A stretch of 15,660 nt of DNA from NCBI GenBank assembly GCA_023700845.1, contig JAMPYD010000011.1, positions 1 to 15,660 of the forward strand, read 5' to 3'. The position numbers and the translations under genes are program-made. The notes beneath the pieces were generated by a model. The model had not been told where the DNA came from and made no database searches. It was given only the letters and a program-made list of their open reading frames with translations. Numbering within the stretch: position 1 is the stretch's first letter; the number at the start of each line of letters is the position of its first letter. Of the stretch, positions 1-6,775 are shown in pieces. The DNA comes from Elusimicrobiota bacterium. Lineage in GTDB: Bacteria; Elusimicrobiota; Elusimicrobia; UBA1565; UBA9628.

Positions 1-383
1 ACGGCGTTGACGCCGATCACGGCGCCCGGATGGACGACGGCGCGCGTGAGGACCTGGGCGCCGTCCTCCAGGCGGGCGAGCTTCGACACGATGGCCGACG
101 CGGCGACCACGGGCGGGAAGCGGAACCCCTTCGCGCTCGCCGCCTCGTAGACGCGGCGGCGCGGGGCGACGTCGGGGGAGGCGCCGACGCCGACGGCGAG
201 GACGAAGCTCCGCGTCGACGCGGAGCCGAGGCGCTCGTCTCCGCCCTCGACCTTCGCGCCGTCGATCGTCCGGCCGCGCAGCGCGCCGTCGAGGAAGGAG
301 GGCTTGCGGCCCGCGGAGCGCAGGGCCTCGAGGACGACGCGGCCGTGTCCACCCGCGCCGATGATTAGGATCTTAGCGGCCAT
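1..383 (-). CDS. neuD: NeuD/PglD-family sugar N/O-acyltransferase (partial, C-terminus cut at window edge)
   Basis: The protein runs leftward off the window and 127 residues are visible. The N terminus reads MAAKILIIGAGGHGRVV, the GxGxxG-type nucleotide-sugar-binding motif (GAGGHG, residues 9-14) that opens NeuD/PglD acyltransferases. A start of the left-handed beta-helix hexapeptide repeats follows at about residues 105-127 (GAQVLTRAVVHPGAVIG). Members of the family acetylate sialic acids or 4-amino-bacillosamine-type UDP sugars using acetyl-CoA in the cytoplasm. The ATG is preceded by AGAGG about 7 bases upstream and overlaps the 3' end of neuC by 11 bases, so it is co-translated with neuC. 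The context favours acetylation of a nonulosonic acid or its amino-sugar precursor. The exact substrate cannot be told, and the catalytic His region is not assigned here. Confidence 0.88.
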   Translation of the reverse strand, partial: MAAKILIIGAGGHGRVVLEALRSAGRKPSFLDGALRGRTIDGAKVEGGDERLGSASTRSFVLAVGVGASPDVAPRRRVYEAASAKGFRFPPVVAASAIVSKLARLEDGAQVLTRAVVHPGAVIGVNA

Positions 384-1527
384 CGTGGAACCTCTTGACG
401 AGCAGACCGTCGAGCTTCACGGCTTTCAGCGCGCCCGCGATCCGCGCCGAGACGCGCCCCGTCCCGTACGGGTTGGCGCCCCGGCAGCGCGCGTGGAACG
501 CCGGGGACAACGCGCGGCCGAGGGCGGCCGACACCGCCGCCGCGTCGGCCGCGCAGTCGATGACGGACGGCGCCCGAAGGCGGCCGTCCTGGCGGGGGCC
601 GACGTTCACGGTCGGCTTCCGGAGGGAGGGCGCCTCAATGACGCCGCTCGAGGAGTTCCCGACCACGACGGCGGCGAGGCCGAGCAAGGACAGGTACGCG
701 CGTTGGCCGAGGGAGGCGACGGCCACGGCGCGGCCCGGGCGCGCGGCCGCGTAGCGCGCGAGGATCCGGTTGAGGGCGCGGCCGCCGGCGTCCGCGCCGG
801 CGAAGGTCAGCACGCTGCGCAGCCTCCGGCGGTCGAGGGCGGCCAGCACGGCCCGCAAGGTCCGGCCGGCGCCGGAGGAGAGCGAGTCGGGGTGGACGGT
901 GACGACGGCGAACGGCATGGACAGGTCGAAGCGCAGGCGGCGCGACAGGTCCTCCGGCGTCAGCGGCTCGAGCTCCTTCAGCGACTCCAGGCCGGGCGCC
1001 CCGAAGTTGAAGACGCGGCGGGGGTCCTCTCCCATGCGGATGAGCCGGCGACGGTAAGGCTCGGCGGCGGCGAAGTGGAGGTGGGCGAGCTTGGTGACCG
1101 CGTGGCGGACCTGCTCGTCGAGGACGCCCTCGCTCGACTCGCCCCCGTGGACATGCGCGATGGGGATGCGCAGCGCGACCGCGGCGGAGCAGGCGGCCAG
1201 GAGCTCGAGGCGGTCGCCGAGCACGACCATGATGTCGGGCTTGAGGCGGGCCAGCGCCCGGGCGAAGGCCTTGACGCCCGAGCCCAGCGCCACCGCCGCG
1301 GCCATAGGGGAATCGGAGGACGGCGCCGTCGGCACGCGGGCGGCGATCCGGAAGCCGTCGGCCTCGATCTCGCGGGCGGTCGCGCCGAAGGCCTTCGACA
1401 GGTGCGAGCCGGCGGCGACGACCTGGAGACGAAGCGCGGGGTCGCGCTCGACGGCGCGCATCAGACCGGAGAGAAGCCCGTAGTCCGCGCGCGAGGTCGT
1501 GACGACGGCGATCCGGCGGGGCGTCAC
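373..1527 (-). CDS. neuC: UDP-N-acetylglucosamine 2-epimerase (hydrolysing), NeuC/LegG type
   Basis: 384 aa, the usual length of the family. It releases UDP and inverts C2 of UDP-GlcNAc (NeuC) or of a UDP-diacetamido sugar (LegG), giving the free mannose-type sugar used by NeuB. Visible family motifs are TSRADYGLL (11-19), GDRLE (104-108), HVHGGE (125-130), DEQVRHAVTKLAHLHF (137-152) and, near residue 300, NSSSGVIEAPS, the UDP-binding loop of the GT-B-like fold. A longer in-frame reading extends upstream, but it is shadow sequence over neuB. The GTG at 1525-1527 is chosen because it interlocks with the neuB stop (GTGA, 4-base overlap), has GAGGG 7 bases upstream, and matches the family N terminus. 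The sequence alone does not decide between UDP-GlcNAc and the diacetamido substrate. Confidence 0.93.
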   Translation of the reverse strand: MTPRRIAVVTTSRADYGLLSGLMRAVERDPALRLQVVAAGSHLSKAFGATAREIEADGFRIAARVPTAPSSDSPMAAAVALGSGVKAFARALARLKPDIMVVLGDRLELLAACSAAVALRIPIAHVHGGESSEGVLDEQVRHAVTKLAHLHFAAAEPYRRRLIRMGEDPRRVFNFGAPGLESLKELEPLTPEDLSRRLRFDLSMPFAVVTVHPDSLSSGAGRTLRAVLAALDRRRLRSVLTFAGADAGGRALNRILARYAAARPGRAVAVASLGQRAYLSLLGLAAVVVGNSSSGVIEAPSLRKPTVNVGPRQDGRLRAPSVIDCAADAAAVSAALGRALSPAFHARCRGANPYGTGRVSARIAGALKAVKLDGLLVKRFHDGR

Positions 1528-2531
1528 AGGCAGGCCCTCGTCAGGGGCTGGTCGCGCCGCAACGCGCGCCGCAGCGTCCTGCCGACGACGCGGTCGAGAA
1601 GCTCGGGCGGGAGCCCCTTCGCGGGCCGCTTGGCCGCGACGTCGCCTTTCGCGAGTCGGTGTCCGCGCGGCAGGTCGCGCGCGGCGACCAGGCCGCGGCG
1701 CGCGACGGAGATGTTCTTGCGCTCGCATGGCGCCGGGCGCTTGACGCCGTCGCCGAGCGCGGATTCCACGAGCCGGATCGCGGCGACCATGCGCGCGAAC
1801 TCCCCGGGCTCGAGCGAAGCCGCGTGGTCGGGGCCCGGCAGCGAACGGTCCAAAGTGAGGTGCTTCTCGAGCACGGTCGCCCCGCGGGCCGCGGCGGCCA
1901 CGGCGACCTCGGTCCCGAGCGTGTGGTCGGAGTATCCGACGGGCAGGCCCGTCGCGTCGCGCAAGGAATCCATCGCGCGAAGGTTGACCTGGGAGGCCGG
2001 CGCCGGGTATTCCGTGACGCAGTGGAGCACCGTCAGCGGCACCCGCCGCGTCTTGAGTATCCAGCCCACGGCCTTCCTGACCTCGGCGAGCGTGCTCATG
2101 CCCGTCGACAGGATCACGGGCAGCCCTTTGCGCGCGACGTGCTCGATCAGCCCTTTGTTCGTGATCTCGCCCGACGGGATCTTTAGGCGCTTGACCCCGA
2201 GCCGCGCCAGCATGTAGGCACTGTCCTCGTCGAAGGGCGTCGACATGAACTCGATGCCCTTCCGGGCGCAGCGCTCGAGCAGGCGCCGATGGTCTTGCTC
2301 GGACAGCTCGAGGGCCCGAATCATCTCGAGCTGGGTGGCGCCGCCCGACCGGCCTCGCTGGTATTGGGCGAGCGGCGCCCCGGCGGAAACGAGGCTGTCG
2401 GCCCGGAAGGTCTGGAACTTGACCGCGTCGGCGCCCGCCGCCTTGGCCGCGTCGACGAGCCTTTCGGCCAGCCTGACGCTGCCGTTGTGGTTGACCCCGG
2501 CCTCGGCGATGACGAAGCAGCGATTGTTCAA
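1524..2531 (-). CDS. neuB: N-acetylneuraminate/legionaminate synthase (NeuB/LegI type)
   Basis: 335 aa, full length. It condenses phosphoenolpyruvate with a 2-acetamido-mannose-type sugar to form a nine-carbon nonulosonic acid in the cytoplasm. The TIM-barrel domain (about 1-265) shows IAEAGVNHNG (8-17), VKFQTF (37-42), KIPSGEITN (117-125), STGM (142-145), GYSDHTLG (199-206) and EKHLTLDR followed by PGPDH (222-236). A C-terminal SAF/antifreeze-like domain (about 270-335) closes the active site of the dimer partner. The PGPDHAASLEP stretch resembles NeuB/LegI more than PseI as I know these families. The only usable start is TTG at 2529-2531. An in-frame stop, which is the end of the upstream glycosyltransferase, lies 15 bases before it. 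No Shine-Dalgarno is visible, and a -10-like box ends about 9 bases upstream, which suggests leaderless initiation. Confidence 0.94.
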   Translation of the reverse strand: MNNRCFVIAEAGVNHNGSVRLAERLVDAAKAAGADAVKFQTFRADSLVSAGAPLAQYQRGRSGGATQLEMIRALELSEQDHRRLLERCARKGIEFMSTPFDEDSAYMLARLGVKRLKIPSGEITNKGLIEHVARKGLPVILSTGMSTLAEVRKAVGWILKTRRVPLTVLHCVTEYPAPASQVNLRAMDSLRDATGLPVGYSDHTLGTEVAVAAAARGATVLEKHLTLDRSLPGPDHAASLEPGEFARMVAAIRLVESALGDGVKRPAPCERKNISVARRGLVAARDLPRGHRLAKGDVAAKRPAKGLPPELLDRVVGRTLRRALRRDQPLTRACL

Positions 2532-2541
2532 TGTTTGAACA
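2525..2541. promoter_or_regulatory. 17-bp palindrome at the neuB start (candidate operator)
   Basis: The plus-strand sequence is TGTTCAATGTTTGAACA, two perfect inverted arms with a 3-bp centre. It overlaps the last base of the -10-like box, the predicted +1 and the TTG start of neuB. The same half-sites with the same 5-bp gap (TGTTCA-N5-TGAACA) recur at 10753-10769 beside another promoter, which is the main reason to treat it as an operator. In the transcript it could also fold into a 7-bp stem holding the TTG. The regulator is unknown. Confidence 0.5.
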
Positions 2542-2569
2542 TGATATTAAACCCGGAAATCACGGTCAA
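2541..2569 (-). promoter_or_regulatory. Predicted sigma70-type promoter for neuBCD
   Basis: On the minus strand TTGACC (2564-2569) is followed by a 17-base spacer and TATCAT (2541-2546). The -35 lies inside the 3' end of the upstream glycosyltransferase gene and the -10 in the 15-bp gap. The predicted +1 is near 2534, only a few bases before the TTG start of neuB, and overlaps the palindrome. This is a sequence match only. Confidence 0.5.
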
Positions 2570-3521
2570 CCAGGGAATATCGGATGCCGAGGAGCTTCGC
2601 GCCGGCGGCCATGGCGAGGAACAGGACGGCGAAGGGATCGCGGCGCGACGCCGCGGCGGCGGCGCGCGGGAAGCCGCGCAGCCAGGCACCCGGATCGGCC
2701 CGGAAGTATCCGGCCCAGATGAGGCCGAGCCCGAGCCGGAACTTGAACCGGTCGCGGGCGGTCAGCTCCATCGCGCCGGCGGCGTCGCGGAGGACGTCGA
2801 ATATCTCCCCGAGCTGGAACGCCAGGTCGAAGGTGCTTCGGGCCGTCGTCGGGTGGCTCCGGAAGGAGCTCAAGGTCTCGGCGACGTAGTAGAAATCGTT
2901 TTCGCGGGCGAGGCGGCCCCAGAGGTCCCAATCGAGGCAAAGCCGGTATGCCGATGACGCCCCGCCCGCGGCGTCGAAGGCGGCTTTCCGCATCAGCGCC
3001 GCGCTCATGTTCGGGACGACGCACGCGCGCAGAAGGAAGCGCCGCATCAAGGGGCTCGGGATCAGGGCGTCGGCGGCGCAATGGGCGCGGAAGGCCGGCT
3101 CGCGGCCCGCGAAATCGTCGCCGACGACGGCCCCCCGGGAGTCGACGAGGGCGCTGCGGCAGAACGCGACGCCGGCGGAGTTCGACTCGAGCGCGCGGAC
3201 GAGCCGTTCGATGTGGCCGGGCGCGTCGAAGTCGTCGCACTCGGCGAACATCAGGTACTCGCCCCGGGCCAGCGCCGCGCCCCGGTTGGACGCGCCCGCG
3301 ACGCCGAGGTTGGCGTCCAACGCGACGATACGCACGAGCGGATCCGTCTCCCACCGGCGCAGCACCTTCACGCTGTCGTCGGAGGAGCGGTCGTCGACGA
3401 CGATGATCTCGAGCGGCCGGTAGGTCTGCGCGAGGAGGCTCTCCATCCGCTGCGGGAGGAACTCCGCGTGGTTGTAGCTCGTGACGACGACGCTGACGAG
3501 GCCTCGCCCGGGATCGGTCAT
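2547..3521 (-). CDS. GT2-family (GT-A fold) glycosyltransferase
   Basis: 324 aa, a normal length for a single-domain GT2 enzyme. It transfers a sugar from a nucleotide-sugar donor, probably on the cytoplasmic face of the membrane during glycan assembly. Visible features are the N-terminal strand SVVVTSYNH (10-18), VVDDRSSDDS (41-50) for nucleotide binding, ANLGVAGASNRG (70-81), a DxD-like acidic metal motif ECDDFD (94-99), and the catalytic-base region CLDWDLWGRL (195-204). The last 60 residues contain a hydrophobic stretch (PFAVLFLAMAAGAKLLG), possibly amphipathic or membrane-associating. The ATG overlaps the stop of the upstream methyltransferase (ATGA). No strong Shine-Dalgarno is seen, so it is probably translationally coupled. 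A longer open frame continues upstream but is antisense or other-frame shadow over the methyltransferase. Donor and acceptor are unknown. Confidence 0.88.
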   Translation of the reverse strand: MTDPGRGLVSVVVTSYNHAEFLPQRMESLLAQTYRPLEIIVVDDRSSDDSVKVLRRWETDPLVRIVALDANLGVAGASNRGAALARGEYLMFAECDDFDAPGHIERLVRALESNSAGVAFCRSALVDSRGAVVGDDFAGREPAFRAHCAADALIPSPLMRRFLLRACVVPNMSAALMRKAAFDAAGGASSAYRLCLDWDLWGRLARENDFYYVAETLSSFRSHPTTARSTFDLAFQLGEIFDVLRDAAGAMELTARDRFKFRLGLGLIWAGYFRADPGAWLRGFPRAAAAASRRDPFAVLFLAMAAGAKLLGIRYSLVDRDFRV

Positions 3522-4570
3522 TTCACCGCGTACACGACGAGCTCTTCCCCGGCGTCGGGCCGCAGCAGGAGCAAGAGGCACTCCCAGATTTGGAACAGGC
3601 GGCCGCGCCGCCACTCCGAGGGATCGAGCGGCGCGCCGAGCGTGTGCCGGCCGGCGCGCCGGAGGTCCCGGCTCGACAGGTAGATGTAGTCGGCGCCGTT
3701 GGCCGTCGTGAAGACGCGCGCGCTGGAGAAGGGGACCTGGGCCAGCGCCCCGCGCAGCGAGGCCGGCGAGAAGAGGTGGAGGTGGCGGGGGGGATCGAGC
3801 GCCAGCCAATGCGAGCCGAAGACGCGATGGCCGTGCGAGACTGCGTTCGGCGTCAGAGAGACGAGGACGCCGCCCGGCTTGAGGACGCGCCGGCACTCGC
3901 GCAGGAGGCCGATCGGGTCGGGGACGTGCTCGAAGGCATGGCTCATGACGACCGCGTCGAAGTGGCCGTCGGGGAAGCGGGCGTCCTCGAGCGCGCCCGT
4001 GCGGGCCTCGAAGCCTTTCGCGCGGGCGCGTTCGACGCAGACCGGGTCGAAGTCGAGGCCCTGGGCGTCCCAGCCGACCGAGCGCAGGTGCTCCATCAGG
4101 GCCCCCGAGCCGAAGCCGATCTCGAGGAGGCGGCCGCCTCCGCGTTCCGGGAGGTACATCACGCTGCAGTCGAGCTCGAGCCGGCGCGCGGGATGGAGCG
4201 CGTACATCAGGAGCCCGAGCAGGCGGCCCGGGCAGCCGGGGTCGATCCGCCGGTAGCCGTAGCGCAGCGCGAGATAGCCGTTCTTGACGTACTTCACATA
4301 GGCCGAGCGGAGGAAGGAATCGGGCCGGGCGGGCTGGTCGGCGTGGGTGTAGTACTCCGCGTAGGCCTTGTGCAGGTCCTCGGGGACGGGCATCGGGTCG
4401 AGCCACATCAGGCCGCACGCCGCGTTCGCGCAGCGGACGATGGTCCACTCTCCCTTCGAATGGAACAGTCGATCCGGGAGTCCTGTGTAAATGGGCTCGC
4501 CGGCCCCGCCGCAGACGGCGCATGCCGCGCGAACCGCCGTGCGAATCTCTTCCCCGGGGAGACTGTTCAA
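3518..4570 (-). CDS. Class I SAM-dependent methyltransferase with N-terminal zinc-ribbon-like motif
   Basis: 350 aa from TTG 4570 (356 aa if TTG 4588 is used). Two cysteine pairs near the N terminus, CAVC (17-20) and CANAAC (47-52), look like a zinc ribbon of the kind found in sugar C-methyltransferases. A Rossmann SAM domain follows, with LLEIGFGSG (148-156), the acidic LDFD (172-175), VVMSHAFEHVPDP (207-219) and VLKPGGVL. The family includes methyltransferases acting on sugars and on small amino or keto substrates. The target here is unknown, but the position upstream of a GT2 enzyme and neuBCD suggests glycan modification. TTG 4570 is preferred because a TAAAAT box ends 8 bases before it, and TTG 4588 would lie upstream of that box. 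No Shine-Dalgarno supports 4570. The gene overlaps the GT2 gene by 4 bases. Confidence 0.85.
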   Translation of the reverse strand: MNSLPGEEIRTAVRAACAVCGGAGEPIYTGLPDRLFHSKGEWTIVRCANAACGLMWLDPMPVPEDLHKAYAEYYTHADQPARPDSFLRSAYVKYVKNGYLALRYGYRRIDPGCPGRLLGLLMYALHPARRLELDCSVMYLPERGGGRLLEIGFGSGALMEHLRSVGWDAQGLDFDPVCVERARAKGFEARTGALEDARFPDGHFDAVVMSHAFEHVPDPIGLLRECRRVLKPGGVLVSLTPNAVSHGHRVFGSHWLALDPPRHLHLFSPASLRGALAQVPFSSARVFTTANGADYIYLSSRDLRRAGRHTLGAPLDPSEWRRGRLFQIWECLLLLLRPDAGEELVVYAVK

Positions 4571-4578
4571 GACAGGCG

Positions 4579-4584
4579 ATTTTA
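4579..4584 (-). promoter_or_regulatory. Candidate -10 box for the methyltransferase-GT2 unit
   Basis: On the minus strand TAAAAT ends 8 bases before the TTG at 4570. The bases 16-18 upstream (TTCGAG region, 4603-4608) are a poor -35. The stretch is strikingly AT-rich against the surrounding GC-rich sequence. The TTGAACA at 4564-4570 equals one half of the palindrome seen at 2525-2541 and 10753-10769, but the second half is missing. Confidence 0.3.
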
Positions 4585-4595
4585 TCAAATAATTG

Positions 4596-4601
4596 TATAA
4601 T
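4596..4601 (+). promoter_or_regulatory. -10 box (TATAAT) for the pseF-HD-SDR-APH operon
   Basis: A perfect TATAAT sits on the plus strand in the 38-bp divergent gap. The GTG start of the CMP-sugar synthetase begins 7 bases after it, which puts the expected +1 on or next to the start codon. No good -35 hexamer lies 16-18 bases upstream. The divergent methyltransferase unit shares this AT-rich gap, so both units may be co-regulated. Confidence 0.5.
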
Positions 4602-4608
4602 CCTCGAA

Positions 4609-5316
4609 GTGATCGCCATCCTCCCGGCGCGGGGCGGAAGCAAGCGCATCCCGCACAAGAACATCGCCGATTTTTTCGGAAAGCCGATGATCGCCTATGC
4701 GCTCGAGGCCGCGCGCAGTTCGAACCTTTTCAAGACGATCCATGTGTCCACGGACAGCGACTCTGTCGCCGACGCCGTGAAAACGCTTGGATTTCCCATC
4801 GATTTTCGCCGGGATCCGGCTTTGGCGGACGACGTCACGCCGCTCATGCCGGTCCTGCGCTGGGTGCTCGAGACCTATGAGGCCAAAGGGCGGCATTTCG
4901 AGACTGTCTGCCTGTTGATGCCCTGCGCCCCGCTTGTGGAAGCCTCCGACTTGATCGAGGCGCATCGGGTGTTCACGAGCCATTCGGGAAGGAAGCCCGT
5001 GATGGCGGTGGCGGCGTTCCCGGTTCCGGTGGAATGGGCCTACTCCCGCAGGGAGGACGGCAGCCTCGTGCCGGTTAACCCCGGCGCCTACGCGATACGC
5101 TCGCAGGATTTGGAGAAGAAGTTTTATGACGCCGGCGCCTTCTATTTCTATCACCGGAATCATATCCTGAGCGAGAAGCCGGTTCGCGACGAGGATTACG
5201 CGTCGTACGTCCTGCCGCGGACCAAGGCCGTGGATATCGACGACGAGGACGATCTTAAATTGGCGCGAGCCCTGTACCAGGCTCTCCCCCGCGGCGGGAA
5301 GGTTCCCGCGCGATGA
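4609..5316 (+). CDS. pseF: CMP-nonulosonate cytidylyltransferase, PseF-like
   Basis: 235 aa from GTG 4609, a typical length. It would activate a free nonulosonic acid with CTP to the CMP-sugar. Visible motifs are ILPARGGSKRIPHKNI (4-19, the CTP-binding P-loop-like signature), VSTDS (46-50), LLMPCAPL (102-109), RSQDLEKKFYDAGAFYFY (164-181) and DIDDEDDLKLA (209-219). The RSQDL...YHDAGAFYF-type block is characteristic of pseudaminic acid cytidylyltransferases as I know them. The substrate stays uncertain because no pseB, pseC or pseI is in the window and the NeuB here looks NeuB/LegI-type. An in-frame ATG further upstream (4522) lies inside the divergent gene, and the family N terminus begins at this GTG. 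There is no Shine-Dalgarno, so the mRNA is probably leaderless. It overlaps the next gene by 4 bases (ATGA). Confidence 0.88.
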   Translation: MIAILPARGGSKRIPHKNIADFFGKPMIAYALEAARSSNLFKTIHVSTDSDSVADAVKTLGFPIDFRRDPALADDVTPLMPVLRWVLETYEAKGRHFETVCLLMPCAPLVEASDLIEAHRVFTSHSGRKPVMAVAAFPVPVEWAYSRREDGSLVPVNPGAYAIRSQDLEKKFYDAGAFYFYHRNHILSEKPVRDEDYASYVLPRTKAVDIDDEDDLKLARALYQALPRGGKVPAR

Positions 5317-5981
5317 CGCTCGCCGCGGCGGCGGGCCCGGGGGGCCTCGGGCCGATAGAAGAGGAGCGGCGCTCGCGTCTGGAGAGCCGCGCCGCTCAAG
5401 GTGCCGAGGCGGGCGCGATGTTCGAGGCCTGTCTGGCCGCCCACGCCGAGGGCGAGGCGCGTGCCCGGATACTCGAGGCGTACCGGTTCGCCCAGCGCAT
5501 CGAGTATACGCATGCCGGCCTGACGCCGGCGGCCTACCTGGCCCATCCGGCGAGGGTCGCCTGTCTGGCGATGCGGCTTGTGAAGCCGCTCGACGCCGAG
5601 ACCGTCGTCGTGGGCCTGGTGCACAACGTCCTCGAGGTGTCCAGGCTCACCGAGGACGACGTCGCGGGAGCGCTGGGCCGGCCGGTCGCCGAGATGCTCG
5701 TCGCCCTCACCGTCGATCGCCGCCGGACGAGCGAGGACGACACCAAGGCTTACTACGAACGCCTGAGCCGCGCTCCGTGGGCTGCTCGGCTCGTGAAGAT
5801 CCTTGATAAGCTGGACAATCTTTTCCTCCTCTGCCTCAATCCAGACGATATGGTCCGAAGCTCCTATCTCCGCGAGATCGAAACCTATATCGTGCCGATG
5901 GCCGGCCGCGACCTGCCGGAGCTTTCTCACTATCTGCGGCTGCTCATCGAAAACTGCCGGACAACGGGGCACAGGAGCTAG
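5313..5981 (+). CDS. RSH/SpoT-like HD-domain protein with altered metal motif
   Basis: 222 aa. It resembles only the N-terminal HD hydrolase domain of RelA/SpoT proteins: AYLAHPARVA (74-83), VVVGLVHNVLEVS (98-110), TEDDVAGALGRPVAEMLVALT (113-133) and VKILDKLDNLFLL (161-173). In canonical enzymes the second motif is HD. Here it is H104-N105, so one metal-ligand Asp is replaced by Asn, while the first His (H78), the following Glu (E108) and the late Asp (D165) remain. There is no synthetase, TGS or ACT domain. The first 45 residues are low-complexity and unconserved-looking. The ATG overlaps the pseF stop. A role in the surface-sugar operon rather than in (p)ppGpp turnover is inferred from position. 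The substrate is unknown and could be a nucleotide or nucleotide-linked metabolite, or the protein may only bind. Confidence 0.75.
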   Translation: MTLAAAAGPGGLGPIEEERRSRLESRAAQGAEAGAMFEACLAAHAEGEARARILEAYRFAQRIEYTHAGLTPAAYLAHPARVACLAMRLVKPLDAETVVVGLVHNVLEVSRLTEDDVAGALGRPVAEMLVALTVDRRRTSEDDTKAYYERLSRAPWAARLVKILDKLDNLFLLCLNPDDMVRSSYLREIETYIVPMAGRDLPELSHYLRLLIENCRTTGHRS

Positions 5982-5983
5982 CA

Positions 5984-6775
5984 ATGGACTTTGAATTGAA
6001 GGGAAAAGTCGCGGTCGTCACCGGCGCCAGCAAAGGCATGGGCCGGGCCATCGCCTCCGGCCTAGCCGCTGAGGGGGCTCGGGTCTGCATTGTGGCGCGG
6101 GACGCCGGCGTCCTTGGCTCCGCCGCCGAGGCCATCCGAGCCGAAACCTCCGCCGACGTGCTGGCGATTCCCGGAGACGTCTCGGATCCGAATCTGGCTC
6201 AAATGATCGTGGAGCGGACGACCGGAAAGTGGGGACGCCTGGATATTGTGGTGAACAACGCGGGTGGACCTCCGCCCGGAGCGTTTTTGGAGCACGCGGA
6301 ATCGGTCTGGCTGCAGGCGCTGAACGCCAACTTCCTCAGCGCCGTGCGCTTGACCAAGGCCGCCGTCCCCCATATGAAAAGCAAGAGGTGGGGGCGGATC
6401 GTGAGCGTGACGTCGACCGTCGCCCGGGAGCCCTCGCCCGAAATGGTCTTATCCGCCAGCGCCCGCGCGGCGCTCTCGGCTTTTTCCAAGGCGATCTCGG
6501 TAGAACTGGCGCAGCACAACATCACCGTCAACACGGTCTGTCCGGGGAGCGTCCTGACCGGCCGGGCCGAGTCGCTGCTGCAGCGGGCCGCGGAAAAAGA
6601 GAAGAAGTCCTACGAGGATGTTCTCGCCCGCAGCCAAGCCGGAATCCCGATTCGCCGTTTCGCGACGCCGAAGGAAATCGCCGATGTGGTGGTTTTTCTG
6701 GCCTCCGAGAGGGGGAGCTATCTGACCGGTACCGCCCTGTCCGTCGACGGCGGCCTGACCAAAGGCCTTTTTTAA
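5984..6775 (+). CDS. Short-chain dehydrogenase/reductase with substituted catalytic Tyr/Lys
   Basis: 263 aa, the classical SDR length. The Rossmann part is intact: VVTGASKGMG (11-20), GDVSDPN (64-70), VVNNAGGPPPG (89-99) and the catalytic Ser region VTSTV (S144). Thirteen residues after that Ser, where classical SDRs carry Tyr, there is Ser157, and the position four later that is normally Lys is Arg161 (SASAR). The C terminus, DGG near residues 255-257 after YLTGTALSV, is normal. The NAD(P)-binding fold is therefore present but the classical YxxxK pair is not. The gene begins with ATG after an AGGAG 6 bases upstream, inside the end of the HD gene. In this operon it could oxidise, reduce or epimerise a nonulosonate or its tailoring group. 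Classical FabG-like activity should not be assumed. Confidence 0.88.
   Translation: MDFELKGKVAVVTGASKGMGRAIASGLAAEGARVCIVARDAGVLGSAAEAIRAETSADVLAIPGDVSDPNLAQMIVERTTGKWGRLDIVVNNAGGPPPGAFLEHAESVWLQALNANFLSAVRLTKAAVPHMKSKRWGRIVSVTSTVAREPSPEMVLSASARAALSAFSKAISVELAQHNITVNTVCPGSVLTGRAESLLQRAAEKEKKSYEDVLARSQAGIPIRRFATPKEIADVVVFLASERGSYLTGTALSVDGGLTKGLF

Noticed and set aside
304..2217. Long plus-strand open frame (over 600 codons) opposite neuC and neuB
   Set aside because: It is an antisense shadow in GC-rich DNA. The product is Arg/Gly/Ala-rich with no motif, while the minus strand encodes clear NeuC and NeuB proteins.
4563..4575. Third copy of the operator (CTGTTCAAGACAG)
   Set aside because: Only one TGTTCA half-site matches. 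The second half at the right spacing is missing, so it is recorded as a half-site and not as an operator.
3522..4664. N-terminal extension of the GT2 gene to base 4664
   Set aside because: The extension is another frame over the methyltransferase and is Arg/Pro-rich. The GT2 N terminus begins exactly at the ATGA junction.
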